Shown here one piece after another: positions 21,201 through 32,383 of a stretch of 64,000 nt of DNA. The position numbers and the translations under genes are program-made. The DNA lies in assembly GCA_030144725.1 (NCBI GenBank), contig JASKMD010000031.1, forward strand, positions 10,277,097 through 10,341,096. Direction: 5' to 3'. Within the stretch, counting starts at the first letter, position 1; every line of letters begins with the position of its first letter. This stretch comes from Haematococcus lacustris. Taxonomy: Eukaryota; Chlorophyta; Chlorophyceae; Chlamydomonadales; Haematococcaceae. The notes under the pieces were generated by a model that ran no database searches, was not told the DNA's origin, and worked only from the letters and a program-made list of their open reading frames with translations.

Positions 21201-23182
21201 GTGCTTACATGAGTCTGCTGTTTGGGCCTGTGCTGCTGGCACTGCCGTGTGTGTGTGTGTGTCGCAGTGTTTGCAGATGCCAAGGGCGCTAGGTTAGTGG
21301 AGATGCTGCCGGCATGTTTGGCGAACTCCTTGTGCTGATGGTGGTGGATGGTGGTGTGATGAGATGTGTGGCGGCCTGCCTGGCTGCAGCGCTACATAGC
21401 AGCCATAGCCTGCCTGAAGAAGGCGCTGTACCTGGGTCCCTTTGAGTGGATCATATCCTACAACTTGGGCCTGGTGGGTGCAGGGCCCGTACCCTTGAGC
21501 TGCCGCCATGAGCTCTACCCCTCCCCACCCCATGCCCTGGTACTTGAAGGGGATTGGTGCAGCCAAAGGCTCTTGCCTGAAGTAGGACAATGGCCCCTTA
21601 CAGCTCCATGTGTGATGATGCCAGAAGGGTGGGGTGTCTGCAGCAAAGGGCTGTCATGTGGCGAGGCTGACAGGCGGTTGGTTGGGAGGGGTTGGGATGG
21701 TGGTTGGGATGGTGGTTGGGAGGCAGCAATGGCAGCCAGTAGGGCAAAGGCTTGCAGTTCCTGAACACGGGGAGCACTTTACCTTGGGTGCACCTCCACA
21801 AGGACCAGGCCCAACGCAGGCCCGGCTCAGGCTCAATGTCGGCCCTACTCAGGCCCAACCCAGGCCCGGCTCAGGCTCTACGCAGGTGCACCTCCACACT
21901 GTGCTACAGGTGCACCTCCACACGGACCAGGCAGCTTCAGCCTTCCACTACCTGTCAGCATCCATCAACCTCAAGTCAGACTTCCCGCACAGGTGACCGC
22001 CTCAACTCCTGCACCCAGCCCTGAGCAAGCCGTTGCTGCCGCCGCTACCTACCAACCATCATCATTGCCATTATCATCAGCATTAGCACATGGCGTTTGC
22101 CAAACTTGGCGTTGCTGCATACTAAGCGTCATTGGTGTAAACAATACTGCCAATGTCTTGCAGTGGCACTGCATCTTGGTGGCAATCAAGAGGGCAATAG
22201 GCAAGCGCTGGCTCCTGACGTTCATGCCTCGCGATAGGGTAGAGGGGGGCCATAAAGTTAGCATGGCTTATAAGGAGGGATGCTGACATAGTAAGAGGAG
22301 GAGGAGGAGGAGGAGGTGGTTACCATTACAGGGTGTGTGGAGGGTGAGGCATAACAGGCAGACCCGCAGGCCTGCTTCTCCCTCCCCCTCCCTTGCTCCT
22401 CCTGCTCTCCACCACTCGTCCTCACCTCCTACTGCTGCAGCTACATGTACCTGGCGGTGGCTTTGTCAAAGCTGGAGGACATTGACAACGCATGCGCTGC
22501 TTATGAAAAGGCCATCCAAATGTGTGGGGTGCCCGGGGAGCCTGTCTTCCACCTGAACTACGGTGAGGATGCCACCTGCCCCAGCCCCGCCTGACCCTTT
22601 CCCTCAACCCCGTACCTACTGGCCCTCAGCCTTGTCGGCACATGCCTGGCCACAGCTGTATGCTGGCCACACACTGTGGGATGGGCTGAGTTGTCTATGG
22701 GTGATGAAGTCTAGGGGCAGCTGTGGCAATAAGGGCTGCTAGGACTATGGCGTCACCGGACCCAGGGCAGGGCAGGGCAGGGCAGGGCAGGATTCTAGCA
22801 TGGCTGTGAAGGACGGGGGGCAGGGGGGCAGGGGGCAGGTGGACACCTCCCTTGCAGCAACATACATCCGCTGTGGAGGGGCGTGCAGGGCGCCTTGTAG
22901 GCTGCGCTTACACTGACCAAGTTGGATTCCGCGAGCATTGTTGCACCGCATGAAACCAAAAGACTCCACAGGCAAAGGTAACAGCCCCTTGCACTACGTC
23001 CGATGCATGTGTCCATGGTACTCTTGCATGCAGCGATCATGCTTGCTCGCCACGAACGCGAGGAGGACGCCAAGATGCACCTCCTGCAGTACCGGGTGCT
23101 GGTGGAGGGCGCAGACCGGCCCGACAACGAGCTCCTGGAGCAGGCAGCTCTGCTGGGATCCTTGCTGGACATGGAGTCCTAG
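15272..23182 (+). CDS. BBS4: Bardet-Biedl syndrome protein 4, BBSome subunit
   Basis: TPR subunit of the BBSome, the coat complex that moves membrane proteins in and out of cilia. Twelve exons: 15272-15334, 15413-15515, 15603-15679, 15816-15955, 16572-16641, 16856-16968, 20223-20322, 20588-20698, 21390-21473, 21910-21992, 22441-22562, 23034-23182. Every junction is GT-AG and all phases agree, giving 405 codons including the stop. Family landmarks occur in order: [94 protein letters not shown] and the final NYA segment. It lacks the Pro/Ser-rich C-terminal tail of the 519-residue human protein. The start is the first ATG just before [14 protein letters not shown], the usual N-terminal helix. 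Intron 6 (3.2 kb) holds an antisense Fanzor-like copy. Confidence 0.95.
16330..16570 (+). repeat. Intronic repeat shared with GT49 (copy 2)
   Basis: Partner of 12731-12985. Here it ends within a few bases of the BBS4 exon-5 acceptor (exon starts 16572), so the repeat supplies part of the 3' splice region (gtgagtaggggtggcgtgcc then cggtgcag). Confidence 0.75.
17508..17618 (-). ncRNA. Conserved Fanzor 3' noncoding region, copy 4
   Basis: About 110 nt directly 3' of the F4 stop codon matches the 3362-3458 and 8665-8788 blocks, including attgcctgaccccggaggcc, gttggcatgacaaaacatgc and gtaagctgatgacagctc on the + strand. Upstream of about 17505 the copies diverge, so this marks a natural boundary, as expected for a right element end next to a guide RNA. 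Function is inferred. Confidence 0.45.
17619..20105 (-). pseudogene. Fanzor-like RNA-guided nuclease, longest copy (F4)
   Basis: Inferred exons on the - strand: about 20100-19911, 19680-19350, 19296-18530, 18392-17619. Exon 2 carries [17 protein letters not shown]. Exon 3 has [20 protein letters not shown] and then GVGID, the RuvC-I aspartate region. Right after it the frame must shift to continue as [17 protein letters not shown]. The last exon has [38 protein letters not shown], a Lys/Pro-rich linker, the RuvC-III motif [23 protein letters not shown] and stop 17619-17621. Domain order fits Fanzor, the eukaryotic homologue of TnpB. A net loss of two bases in the RuvC-I D-P-G motif implies loss of function, though splice sites look intact. 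It lies wholly in BBS4 intron 6, antisense. The N-terminal start is uncertain. Confidence 0.75.
19684..19890 (+). repeat. GGTCA minisatellite
   Basis: About 200 bp of GGTCA and GGTATCAGGTCA units, with a few GGTCTA variants at the right. It lies in the inferred first intron of F4. On the - strand the CCTGA units run straight into the exon-2 acceptor (ctgcag at 19681-19686), so the array itself supplies the pyrimidine-rich splice region. Confidence 0.9.
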
Positions 23183-24347
23183 CAGTGTGAACCCCTGGCC
23201 CTGGCCCTGCCTCGTGCTTCAGTGCAGGCTGTGACATTGCTCTGTGAAGCAGTGAACACAGTGATGTGGTGCTGGACGGTTCTATGGGGTTCAGCAATTG
23301 GACGATAGCAGCAGCACAAGTGTGTTGCTGACCAGGATTCATCATCTTCATGTACACCGCCTGGCCCAGCAGCACCAGCTTGGTCCAGCCACAGGGCATC
23401 ACAGCCCGGACATGGTGACATGAAGGATCAGGACCTGCCTTTGTGCCCTGCGATTATGACCTGCAGCACTACCCTAGCAGCAATGGGGGCCATAGCAGGC
23501 CCTCTTCGGCACTCGAGCTGCCATGGCGGCCCTTGACCTTTGACCCTCACTCCGCACCCCAGGACCACAGCCAGGCAGGTTGCTGGACCTAATCTGCATT
23601 GCAGCACCAAAAAGAGCAGGTGGCTTACACCGCTCAAGCCGTCAGCCGTTAGGCTGCTTTGGTAAATGCAAGCGGTCAGGACAGCTATAGGCTTGGGCTA
23701 CATGCAGCTGTGAGGCCGCACAATCAAGGTGTGCCATCGTGATGTAGTGCATGTCCGAGGTGTGCAAGCTTGCATTTGGTGCATGCCTGTCATGCCAAAA
23801 GGGGCGTAAATAGCTAAAGATGACAAACAGCTTCAAAGAATACCAACCAGCTTGAGGGAATGATAAACTAGCGAGAAGCAGCAAGACTAGCGGAAGGGAA
23901 CCCGCATCTGCTGATGCCAACGGTGAAGTGACGTGGAGCGTCATTACTGTCAGCCACCTTCTTCATCTTCTTTAGTCCCACGCACGCTCAACTGTGTGCA
24001 TTCCAGGTGTCGGCAACAGGGCTTGGCTCAGAGGCACCGGGCAATGCCATGCACACCAACTCGTTTACACTAGCACATGCCTTGCAGGACAGCACATCTC
24101 AATTCGACATGAAACAAGGTGTTGCCTGTGGGTAGTTTCACTCAGCTACAATCCAAGTATGACGTCCTTGGTCGCACCCTTGATGACCTCAAACCCCACA
24201 TTGGTGGCATGTTCCCCTGCAAACCAGTGGAGACCACTGGGCACCCCATCCATCCTGCTGCTTGGGCATTATCAGGGTCACTCCTCCTGAGCCCCTCAGC
24301 CCCTACAACCCCTCAGCCCCAGCCTTCTGATCCCTGCCTCCTTCCCC
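23183..24347. other. Intergenic with duplicated LRR-gene fragment
   Basis: Segment 23318-23395 is nearly identical to 25076-25153 inside the F-box/LRR exon (both contain tgtacaccgcctggcccagc and the following caccagcttggtccagccac). It encodes the same - strand peptide GWTKLVLLGQAVY. No splice sites or longer frame surround it, so it is a gene-fragment duplication. Nothing else was recognised before the LRR gene stop at 24348. Confidence 0.6.
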
Positions 24348-26549
24348 TTAGCTCTCCTTGACCTCCTCGCTTCCCTCCTCTTGCTGCTGCTTTGCCGGCA
24401 GCTTATGCACGGGCCGTCTGTGTGATGCCTGTGACGCTAGCTTGGCAATTAGGGCTTGCATGGTGGCTACCGCTTCCTCAGACACACCCTCACTCTCTCC
24501 TGACTGTGTGACCAAAGTGACATCACACGCCCTGCATGCATGCATGCATGCATGCAGACACAAATGAGCGTCAAATGGTTGGACATACCAACAGGCATGC
24601 ATGCATGCATGCCAACTCTTACTAAGAATACTCACCTGCATGCTACTGCTAATGGCTCAATGGCCAGGATGTGAGCTGCTGTCAGGCGGGTGGTGCCCAG
24701 CACCTGCAGCTTCCCATCAGCTTCCAAGGCCAGGCAGCTGCATCTCTCCACCACCTGCTGGACGGCCAGGTGGGTGGCCTCTGGTGAGGAGTAGTTCATG
24801 TTGAGAGCGGGGAGGGTCAGCGGCTGGGTTAGGGAGTGCAGGGGCAGTGCGGCCAGGACCTGGGCAGCAGTGGGGCAGCATGGGAGGTCTTTGGGACAGC
24901 ACATACTTATAGTGCCACTGTAGCAACTGCTCCCGCTCCAATTGGGTTTCCCCCGCCTGTCGCGCATCTTCGTCGTTATAATCGAGACTTCACAACAGCA
25001 CCAGCAGCAGCGGCAGAAGTCGGGCGGCAGCAGCAGGCGGGCAGCAGCAGCAGCATGTGGGCTGCGGCAGCACAAGTGCTGCTGATCAGGATTCACCACC
25101 TTGATGTACACCGCCTGGCCCAGCAGCACCAGCTTGGTCCAGCCACAGGGCGCTCCTGACCGATCATTCAGGGCGCGATGAAAGCCTGCATGCAGCTCCC
25201 TCAGGCCCGTCAGTTGCAGCAGTTGGTCCAGCTCAGCCGTCTCCAGGAGGTGCTGTAGCAGCCGTAGACAACGCAAGCTTTGGGCTCGGCTCACCAGCAG
25301 CTTCAACAGCTGCCCGACCATGTGGGTGGCACCAGCAGCAGCCCCACAGGTGAAGGTCAGGTGAGTGAGCCGGCTGACCAGGTCACACAAACCGGGGGCC
25401 AACCACCAACTGCTGGCGGACAGGGTGAGATTGCGGACATGGCTCAGCTTGCACAGCGCCTCAGCCAGCAAGGGGTCAGGGTCTAAGACTCTGGCGGCAG
25501 GGCTTTTGAACCTTGCTTGCGTGTTACGGCGGTAAACATGGTGGAAGGAGAGGTGGGTAAGCTGGCTGCAGGCCGCCAGCTGGTGCAGCAGACGCAAGTC
25601 CAACAGCACCAGGCACTCCAGGTGTAGCGAGCGCAGGGCGGGGAGGCGGGAAGGGGTAAGCAGTGCTAGGAGGGCGGGAGGGAGCGGCAGGGCCTGGAGG
25701 CAGGGGCAGGGGCCAGGCAGGCTGGTAGTGGTGGCAGCATGCATGCATGCAGCTGTGCGGGTGAGATGCAGACTAGCTCAGTAGTGCTGCCCTGACATGA
25801 GCGGTGGTGTCATGCAAAATTGCTGCATGAGGCCAAAGAGCTGGTGGCATTCAACAAAGTCGGAACTGTGAGGCAGGGCAGCTGCCCCTACTCCCTGCCC
25901 CGCCTTACAATCAGCTGCATGGTGGCGGGTAGGGGCGCTCGCTCCTGCTGTTGCTGCAAGGCCTCGCGCGAGTGTCTGTGTGGTTGTTGGTGCATGAGCT
26001 AGCCACCAGTGTGGAGTGTGAGACATTCAGCCCTCACACTGACAAGGACAATGCTCAATGTCAGAACAGCAAGCTGGGGGTAGGAAGGGGTGGAAGCAGA
26101 GGTACAAGCTAGCTACAAACGTGGATGTGCATCGGGACAGTGGGTGGTAAGGTGCTCACCTGCCATCCCGCTTCAAGGTGCAGCCGCGTTACAGCTGACC
26201 ACACGGCTGGAGTGCTGTGGTCTATCGCCTGACATGATACTTGTCCAAACTCTGGCTGGCAGTGGCGCTGATAGAACACAATCTTCACGCACAGCTGCCG
26301 GCCCCTCTCCGACAGGGCCTCTTGCCGGTGCTGCAGTGCCATGCTGGTGCTGGGCCTATTTGAGCGTAGGTTGAAAAGCAGCTCTGTGGAGTGCGTTGCT
26401 AGCCACTGACAGGTTGCCCGGCATGTGCACGCCAAGCTCCTCCTATCATGACATGACAGCTGGCGCCACAATACCAGCGAGACAGCTGGTGGCAGGTCAG
26501 GTAGAGAGGGCGTCGGCTGTGCTTCCAGCGTTGAATTGCTTTCGCACAT
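24348..26549 (-). CDS. F-box and leucine-rich-repeat protein
   Basis: Probable substrate receptor of an SCF-type ubiquitin ligase. Exons 26549-26160, 25693-24636 and 24531-24348 join in phase (0, then 2) to 543 codons plus stop. Exon 1 has an F-box-like segment, LPPAVSLVLWRQLSCHDRRS, followed by LACTCRATCQWL. Exon 2 carries LRR-like units such as LPALRSLHLECLVLLDL, SQLTHLSFHHV, LSHVRNLTLSAS and LTGLRELHAGF. The C-terminus is charged, ending EEGSEEVKES. The middle of exon 2 (around 24910-25075) is Cys-rich and atypical (CCWCCCEV) and could instead be an unrecognised intron. The start is the ATG nearest the F-box; a longer N-terminus is possible. The substrate is unknown. The last intron ends in a GCATGC repeat that leads to the acceptor. 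Confidence 0.65.
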
Positions 26550-26959
26550 GATGGGAGTTGCTTGGCCTCCCTCCCTCTTGCCCCCCTGCCAATCGCTCAA
26601 CAAGGGATGGCTAGATTGGCCGGCATCGCTGGACCCTGCTGCTCCTCCTTCGTTAAAGCGCCCCATTCCCTGTCCCTCACCTATGATGTCTACGACACGC
26701 ATGGCAAGGGGCAGGTGCGGCACGAACAGTGTTGACGCAGTGCCAAAAGTTGAGCCCAACCTCGGTACCTCGCTTGACGGAGCAGATCGGGCCTCTCCGG
26801 CTCTGCATGCTTCAACGAGGAAAGACAAGGGCGCCCACCATACACCACCGAAGCACACCTCTGGCACTGCAGCGCGGCATACCGCGAGAAGCAAGTGAAT
26901 TGGAAAGTAACGCCTTGAAGGCCAATCGGTTGTATCATATAAAAGGCAACTGGCGAGGG

Positions 26960-28175
26960 AAAAAAGGCGCAAGGTTGTGCCTAGACCAGCTGACGCCCAA
27001 CGCAAGAGGAAGGCTTCAGGAGAGGCCCACGCTGCCCGTGATAGAGACCATACGTATCACGGCCTGAAATGTAAGCTTGCTCAACTCACCGGCCACCTCC
27101 CGCAAGCGCTGTGGGCTGCTTTCCTCCTGGCTGTGCTGCTACGAGTGAAGTCCTGCAGCGAGCGAGCAGTAGTCGGCCGCCTGCTGCTGGGCCTCCTCGT
27201 TCGGGATTTGTTTTCACTGCACGTAGCCGACCAGCTCGACGAGCAAGGCCAGCCCGTGTACACGGCCATCCCAGTTTCCCAGGCAGCCATCCCGAACCTA
27301 AGCTGCCGGAACCCGTACCTGCAGCTGTGCCGCGGCCTGCTTGAAAAGGCGAGAACACTCGGCCAAGCGCAGCAGTCGCTGCCGTGCTGGCCGCGCACCC
27401 TGACCTCCGCGCCCGCCTCGAAGCAATCCCACGCTACCACTCTGACTCTAACATGGTGGACCACGTCGGCCAGCAGCTGTAGACCGCATTTAGCAACATG
27501 CTTACGATCCTCTTCGCTGGCAGGCTCAAGAAGTCAGTGTCCCTGGCCGGGGCCAAGGTCCTGCTGGGCACTGACGGGCACCAGCGCAGATTTGGGTTTA
27601 GGGGGCTGGGTGGTGGGCATCTGCCAGCCTGGTCAAAGCGGCAGTGCACCTATGTGCGCCGCATGGTGTGCGGCTTGGACGTCAGCTGGCTGCTGCAGGA
27701 GGGTGGGGTGGTGGTGACTCCAGCCATGCAGGCTTAGGTGGTTTTGCAGCGGGGCCTGCTTGAGCTGAGGGAGGGGGAGCGGGTGGATGATGACTGGCTG
27801 GAGGAGCCAGCAAACCGGGGCCGGCTGTTGCGCCATGCGGTGCACACCACCAGAGAGATGGAGGCAGCCATGGCAGCCTGGCAGCTGAATATGGTGCCTT
27901 GGCAGCAGTCAGAGCTCACAAAGCAGCCCGGGCAGCAGTCTGAGCCTAGGCCCCCCCACCCCCTATGCCATCACCCCCACCAGCTAGTGCCGTGCTCGGC
28001 ACATCTTCATCGACACCCTGGGCCTCTACGGCTTGATGAGTGAAGCCCGCATGCTGGGGGTGCTGACGGAGGAGGGGGTCACCTCCTTGGACAAGTTCAA
28101 GAACGGTGCCCTACCCGACCCAGCGAAGCCGGGCGAGTACATTGAAGGGCTCAAAGACAGCCAAGTAAGTGCTCC
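26960..28175 (+). other. Unrecognised coding-like region
   Basis: I do not recognise this. Protein-like segments lie in changing + frames: QLTGHLPQALWAAFLLAVL (about 27085), HPDLRARLEAIPRYHSDSN (about 27395), NMLTILFAGRLKKSVS (about 27495) and DTLGLYGLMSEARMLGVL (about 28012). An in-frame TAG interrupts the second and third. The final segment ends at a plausible donor (CAA|GTAAGT near 28169). It may be the N-terminal part of another transposon protein, perhaps Fanzor-related, or a decayed host gene. A short - strand frame overlaps but looks less protein-like. Confidence 0.3.
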
Positions 28176-28320
28176 TTGCAATCAGGTGCCAGCCAGTCTT
28201 TAAGTGCTTCATCAGCTGCCTAGTGTGTCAGGCAACAACAATTCACAAGTTGATGTGGTGCCTTGATTGTGTATATTGTGGCTGCAGGCGGCCAACCGAC
28301 GGGACGCATTGCTGCCTAAC

Positions 28321-28620
28321 TCAGGCGTTCCCAACATGGGGTTGGTAATCTTCATGCAACTGCAGCCCATATACTCCATCATTTGATGTAACGTTTGCGG
28401 CGTCTGCTGCAATGTGATGATGCGCGTTTAATGTAAGACTGGAATTGCCATCGGAGTCTTTCGATGCGGGCAGCCACATGTGACCCCGGATGTGTCCCAA
28501 TCACGGACCGTGGTTAGCTACGCTGGTAAGCTACGTCCTTGGCTATCCGTTAGCGATGCACGACATGTCGTTGGCGCACACCACCGAAGTCCGGCAAACA
28601 TGGCTGCGCGAGCTTCCTGA
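28321..28620 (+). mobile_element. Left end of a 7-bp-TSD family element (T3)
   Basis: It starts TCAGGCGTTCCCAACATGG and continues ggttggtaatcttcatgcaa, like the left ends of T1 (28911) and T2 (31299). Weaker similarity to T1 continues through ggagtcttt and gccacatgtg to about 28610. No matching right end or target duplication was found, so it is probably truncated. Confidence 0.6.
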
Positions 28621-28770
28621 TGATGCAGGCCGCTTGGCGAGGATGTGACGACTCCCTTGAGTGTTTACGGCAGCGCGACATCGCTATAATGGTGGGCGCC
28701 AGGCTAGCAAACCCTAACCCTCGCCGCCAGAAGCTCGCCAGCCCCAAGCACAGATTCGCGCAAAATAAAC

Positions 28771-28903
28771 ATGATACCAAACCCCTCGCAAAGGGGATGT
28801 GTGTGAGTGAGAGCTATAGCCTATAGGGTTAGTTAGGGCTCTTGCTAGTAGTAGACCTGGAGGCACGCACACCAGAATGGCTGAGCTGAAGTGGGCATTA
28901 GGC
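28771..28903 (+). repeat. Duplicated locus, interrupted copy (part 1)
   Basis: Matches 46201-46319 (ataccaaacccctc, aaaggggatgtgtgtgag, ctgagctgaagtgggcatta). The match resumes after T1 at about 30142-30188 and again after hAT-B at 33739-33785. The 46-kb copy is uninterrupted, so it serves as a reference for the unoccupied target site. Confidence 0.85.
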
Positions 28904-28910
28904 ACACTAG

Positions 28911-30134
28911 TCGGGCGGCCCCAACATGGGGGTGGTAATGTTCATGCAAATACTCTCTCAAATCTGCACCGTTTTCGATACCGTTTATCACATTGGTATC
29001 TGCAAAGCAATGCGCGTCATTTGACCATCAGCGCAAGCCATTGGAGTCTTTGCTCGCGTACTGCCACATGTGCCCGCGAACAAATAACAGCGGCGAGACG
29101 GGTATCCTTGGCACGGTGAGCCACATCCCTGTGGCGCCATCTATCTGGCGCAGTGAGCGGGTTGTGCACACATGGAATGTCCGGCAAACACCCAACGCGA
29201 TGCCTGCTGGGCGTGCAGGGCACCTAGACGGGGTGATTGAAGCATATGTTCGTACTCGCTTCCGCCGAATACACCATTTGGGTAGGCGCACACGAAGGTA
29301 TCACCGGGTTACACCCCCCCTCCTCGACTGTGTCATCCACTGTATTGCACCCGCTGCACTCACAAGAAAATGGCTACGAAATGTTTGTTCTTGACCCCTT
29401 GGCGCTTTTGTTAAAACAAACCGCACGTTAAACAGCCCAGGCCTCTAGCAGTTTGACATCTTCAAAGTGACATCATGTTCTCCAAGCAGAATCAGGGCCA
29501 CGGGGCTGTGGGGTGGCAGTTGAGCTATGAAACTTTGCACGCAGGTGGATGGCATGTAGGGGAGTGTAACTCTCAGAAGAGCCAAGTCCAAACTCGGTCA
29601 TGGTGTGGAGTTGTGCGACTGACTGCATGGCTCTGGCCCTGAGATCGGCTAAGGGAGTTGGGGGTCACAGACCAAAGTGAGCTTTTGCCTCATCTGAGTA
29701 TGAGCGTTTGTAACACTGTCGTAGATGAGCTTAACCTAGTAAGTAGCATGTTGTAAGTCCAAATGGTCGAGCTGTGGCATAGCCCTCCAGGTATGGGGGG
29801 GAGGTGGGCTCATTGCCACATCCTCGCTACCGCTTTCCGATCCGACTGCTGCCGCCGACGCGCATGCTCATGTAGAGCAGCCCACGCGACGCGGGCGGTT
29901 GAAGCGACGACTGCATGCTCCGCAATGGCTCAAATTTGAATCACCAACTTTGATGCTTTGTTGTGCACGGCCTACTGACTGCATTACTATTCTGGATGGG
30001 GAAAAGGTAGCTGGCCGGGCTGGCTACATTGTGAGCCAAGTAGCATAATATTTGGCGTAGTGAGTGCAGAGTTACAGCCGTCCTACTACCAGGGGTCGGT
30101 TTCCTGTCATTTTTTGAATGTTGGGGCCGCCTGA
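28911..30134 (+). mobile_element. TIR transposon T1, 7-bp target duplication
   Basis: Left end TCGGGCGGCCCCAACAT and right end (reverse complement) TCAGGCGGCCCCAACAT match at 16 of 17 positions. Perfect 7-bp flanks ACACTAG lie at 28904-28910 and 30135-30141. Length is 1224 bp. No transposase frame was found, so it is non-autonomous. The segment at 29530-29780 loosely resembles 47800-48050, possibly an old LINE-derived piece. The superfamily is unknown: a 7-bp duplication is unusual. Confidence 0.85.
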
Positions 30135-31889
30135 ACACTAGCAGTAGTCTTTACAACAGCGATCTCGCAGCCTGTGTTTGATTACAACCAGTGATGGGTA
30201 ATACATGATACGTGTATCGATACCGATACGTATTTTTTGTATACCGTACTCTCCCTTCTGATTCCCTATCCCGAATCGTTTTTTGTCCTTCGGGAAACCG
30301 GGAACGATTAAACAATGTAATTTTTGGGTCTTTCGGGAAGTAGTCAAACAATTAGTTGACCTTGACGAAAGTGCCAGCAATGGACCAGTTTGTGCTCCGG
30401 GGCATCAGTGCCGCCGACGCAGCTGATAATCTGCACCGCGAGCTCCTTATGCACGATGAAAAACGCTTCCAAATGTCTCTTGATCGTCAAGCGGCAATGA
30501 TTGAGAAGCGACTACCTGGGACTACTAACTTTGGGCCTTCTCCACGCCTCAATCTTGCCGCATCGCCCAGCACACCTCCTGCTCTCGCACGCACCGGCAA
30601 GGCGCATGAGATTGGTGGCATCATGCCAGGCTGGGGTGAAAGACTGGTGCGGCGGGCCAGGCCAGTGTGGCAACTAGGGTGGCTGCTTTGCCCCGGGCAA
30701 GGTCGAGGGAGGTGGGCCAGGCTGGGGCAAAGGCTGGGGTCACAGGACAGGCAAGGGTGGCAACCAGGCTGGCAACCATGTCGAGGGGGGAGGCGGCCGC
30801 TCACACACGGGCAGCCGGCCAAGGCGGGGTTCTTGCTCTTGCCAAGGCAGCAGTATGGCAGATCATGAGATATGCCGCCACTGCCAGCAGCAGCAGGAGG
30901 ACCACCACTTTATAAGCGAGGTTTAGTGACGTGGTCAGTTGTGAAGACCACTAGAAGAGAGACAGTCGACAATGTCGATCATATGATTTTGATGCGAGAA
31001 AATTGGGGTGGGAGGCTTGATTATTTCTATGCACGAAGACGTTCTCAAAACTAACTTTCGACGTACTTTGGCCATCGGGGATCTTGAAACAATACAGAAT
31101 ATGGCTCGGGAATAATATTTTTATTATAGTTTCCGAGGCCTCGGGAATTAAAAGGGATAGTACGGTAATACAAGAATACACGTATCGTATTAAAAAATAC
31201 AAGTGCCGGCCGGCAAGCTGCGTGGATGCCTTAGAAGCAGCTGCTGGGTGCTGCCGCAACTAGAGTCCGCGCTAAAGCAATGCCGCGCGGGGCTAAAGTC
31301 AGGCGCCCCCAACATGGGGTTGGTAATCTTCATGCAAATACTCACTCTATACTGCACCGTTTTCGATAGCGTTTGACACATCGGCACCAGCGAATTACTG
31401 CGCGTCTACTGGCAAGCGGCGCGTTAGCTCTTGCAAGTGAGGCCATGCCGGCGCAAGCGATCGCGGACACACCTCAGCTGCTCACCATCAATTGCATTAA
31501 TGATATGTAGCGGCGTCAGTGGTAGAACTGCGCCTGCTATCGAGCAGGAAGTACAATCAATGTTTAGCCCGCCAGGCTCACTCCGCGAACCTTTCATTGG
31601 TGCAGGCGTTGTCGGAGGACCGTCGTTGGGCAAGTTGACACGCGACATTGCAGCGAGGTGCGAAAATGTTCGCTTCTCTCTAGCCGGCTATACAGAAAAA
31701 GGGCCCCCCTTGCACAAACCGGCGTATTGTGAACCGACCACTGTGACCTTCCAGAATTTGCCGTGTCAACTTTGTTCCTAACCCAACGAAGCAGCTGTTG
31801 GAGAAGAAAGCAAAGCATTCCATCAACCAGGCTTGTGGAAACATAAGTTGGCGTGACCTAACTTTGCCTTGCAGTGCTGACTAGCCCAC

Positions 31890-32355
31890 CCGGAACCCTT
31901 GCAGCCCGCCCCACCCCCTCCCAGCCCCTCCCACCCCCTCCCAGCCCCAGCCCCGCCCTCCCACCCCCTCCCACCCCTAGCCCCACCCCTACTACCCCCT
32001 CCCACCCCCTCCCAGCCCCAGTCCGGCCCTCACAGCCCCTCCCACCCCCAGCCCCACCCCTCTCACCCCCTCCCAGCCCCTCCCAGCCCCAGCCCCGCCC
32101 TTCCACCCCTTCCCAGCCCCAGCCCCGCCCCTCCCACCCCCTCCCAGCCCCAGCCCCAGCCCCAGCCCCGCCCTTCCACCCCCTCCCTTCCACCCCCTCC
32201 CTTCCACCTACCCCCTCCCTTCCAGCTACCCCCTCCCTTCCACCTACCCCCTCCCTTCCACCTACCCCCTCCCTTCCACCCCCGCCCTTCCACCCCCTCC
32301 CACCCCCAGCCCCACCCCTTCTCACCCCCTCCCAGCCCCTCCCAGCCCCAGCCTA
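31890..32355 (+). repeat. CCCAGCCC / CTTCCACC minisatellite
   Basis: Irregular C-rich units (ccctcccagccccagccccg, then ccctcccttccacctac) over about 465 bp inside T2. The Pro/Ser and Gly-rich frames on both strands are artefacts of composition. Confidence 0.9.
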
Positions 32356-32383
32356 GAAGCACAGCTGCGCTAGTGCCTCCCCT

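Noticed and set aside
30189..31203. A separate shorter hAT ending at about 31203
   Set aside because: An inverted subterminal copy is there, but it lacks the CAGTG terminus and a target duplication; the 30189-33738 boundaries have both.
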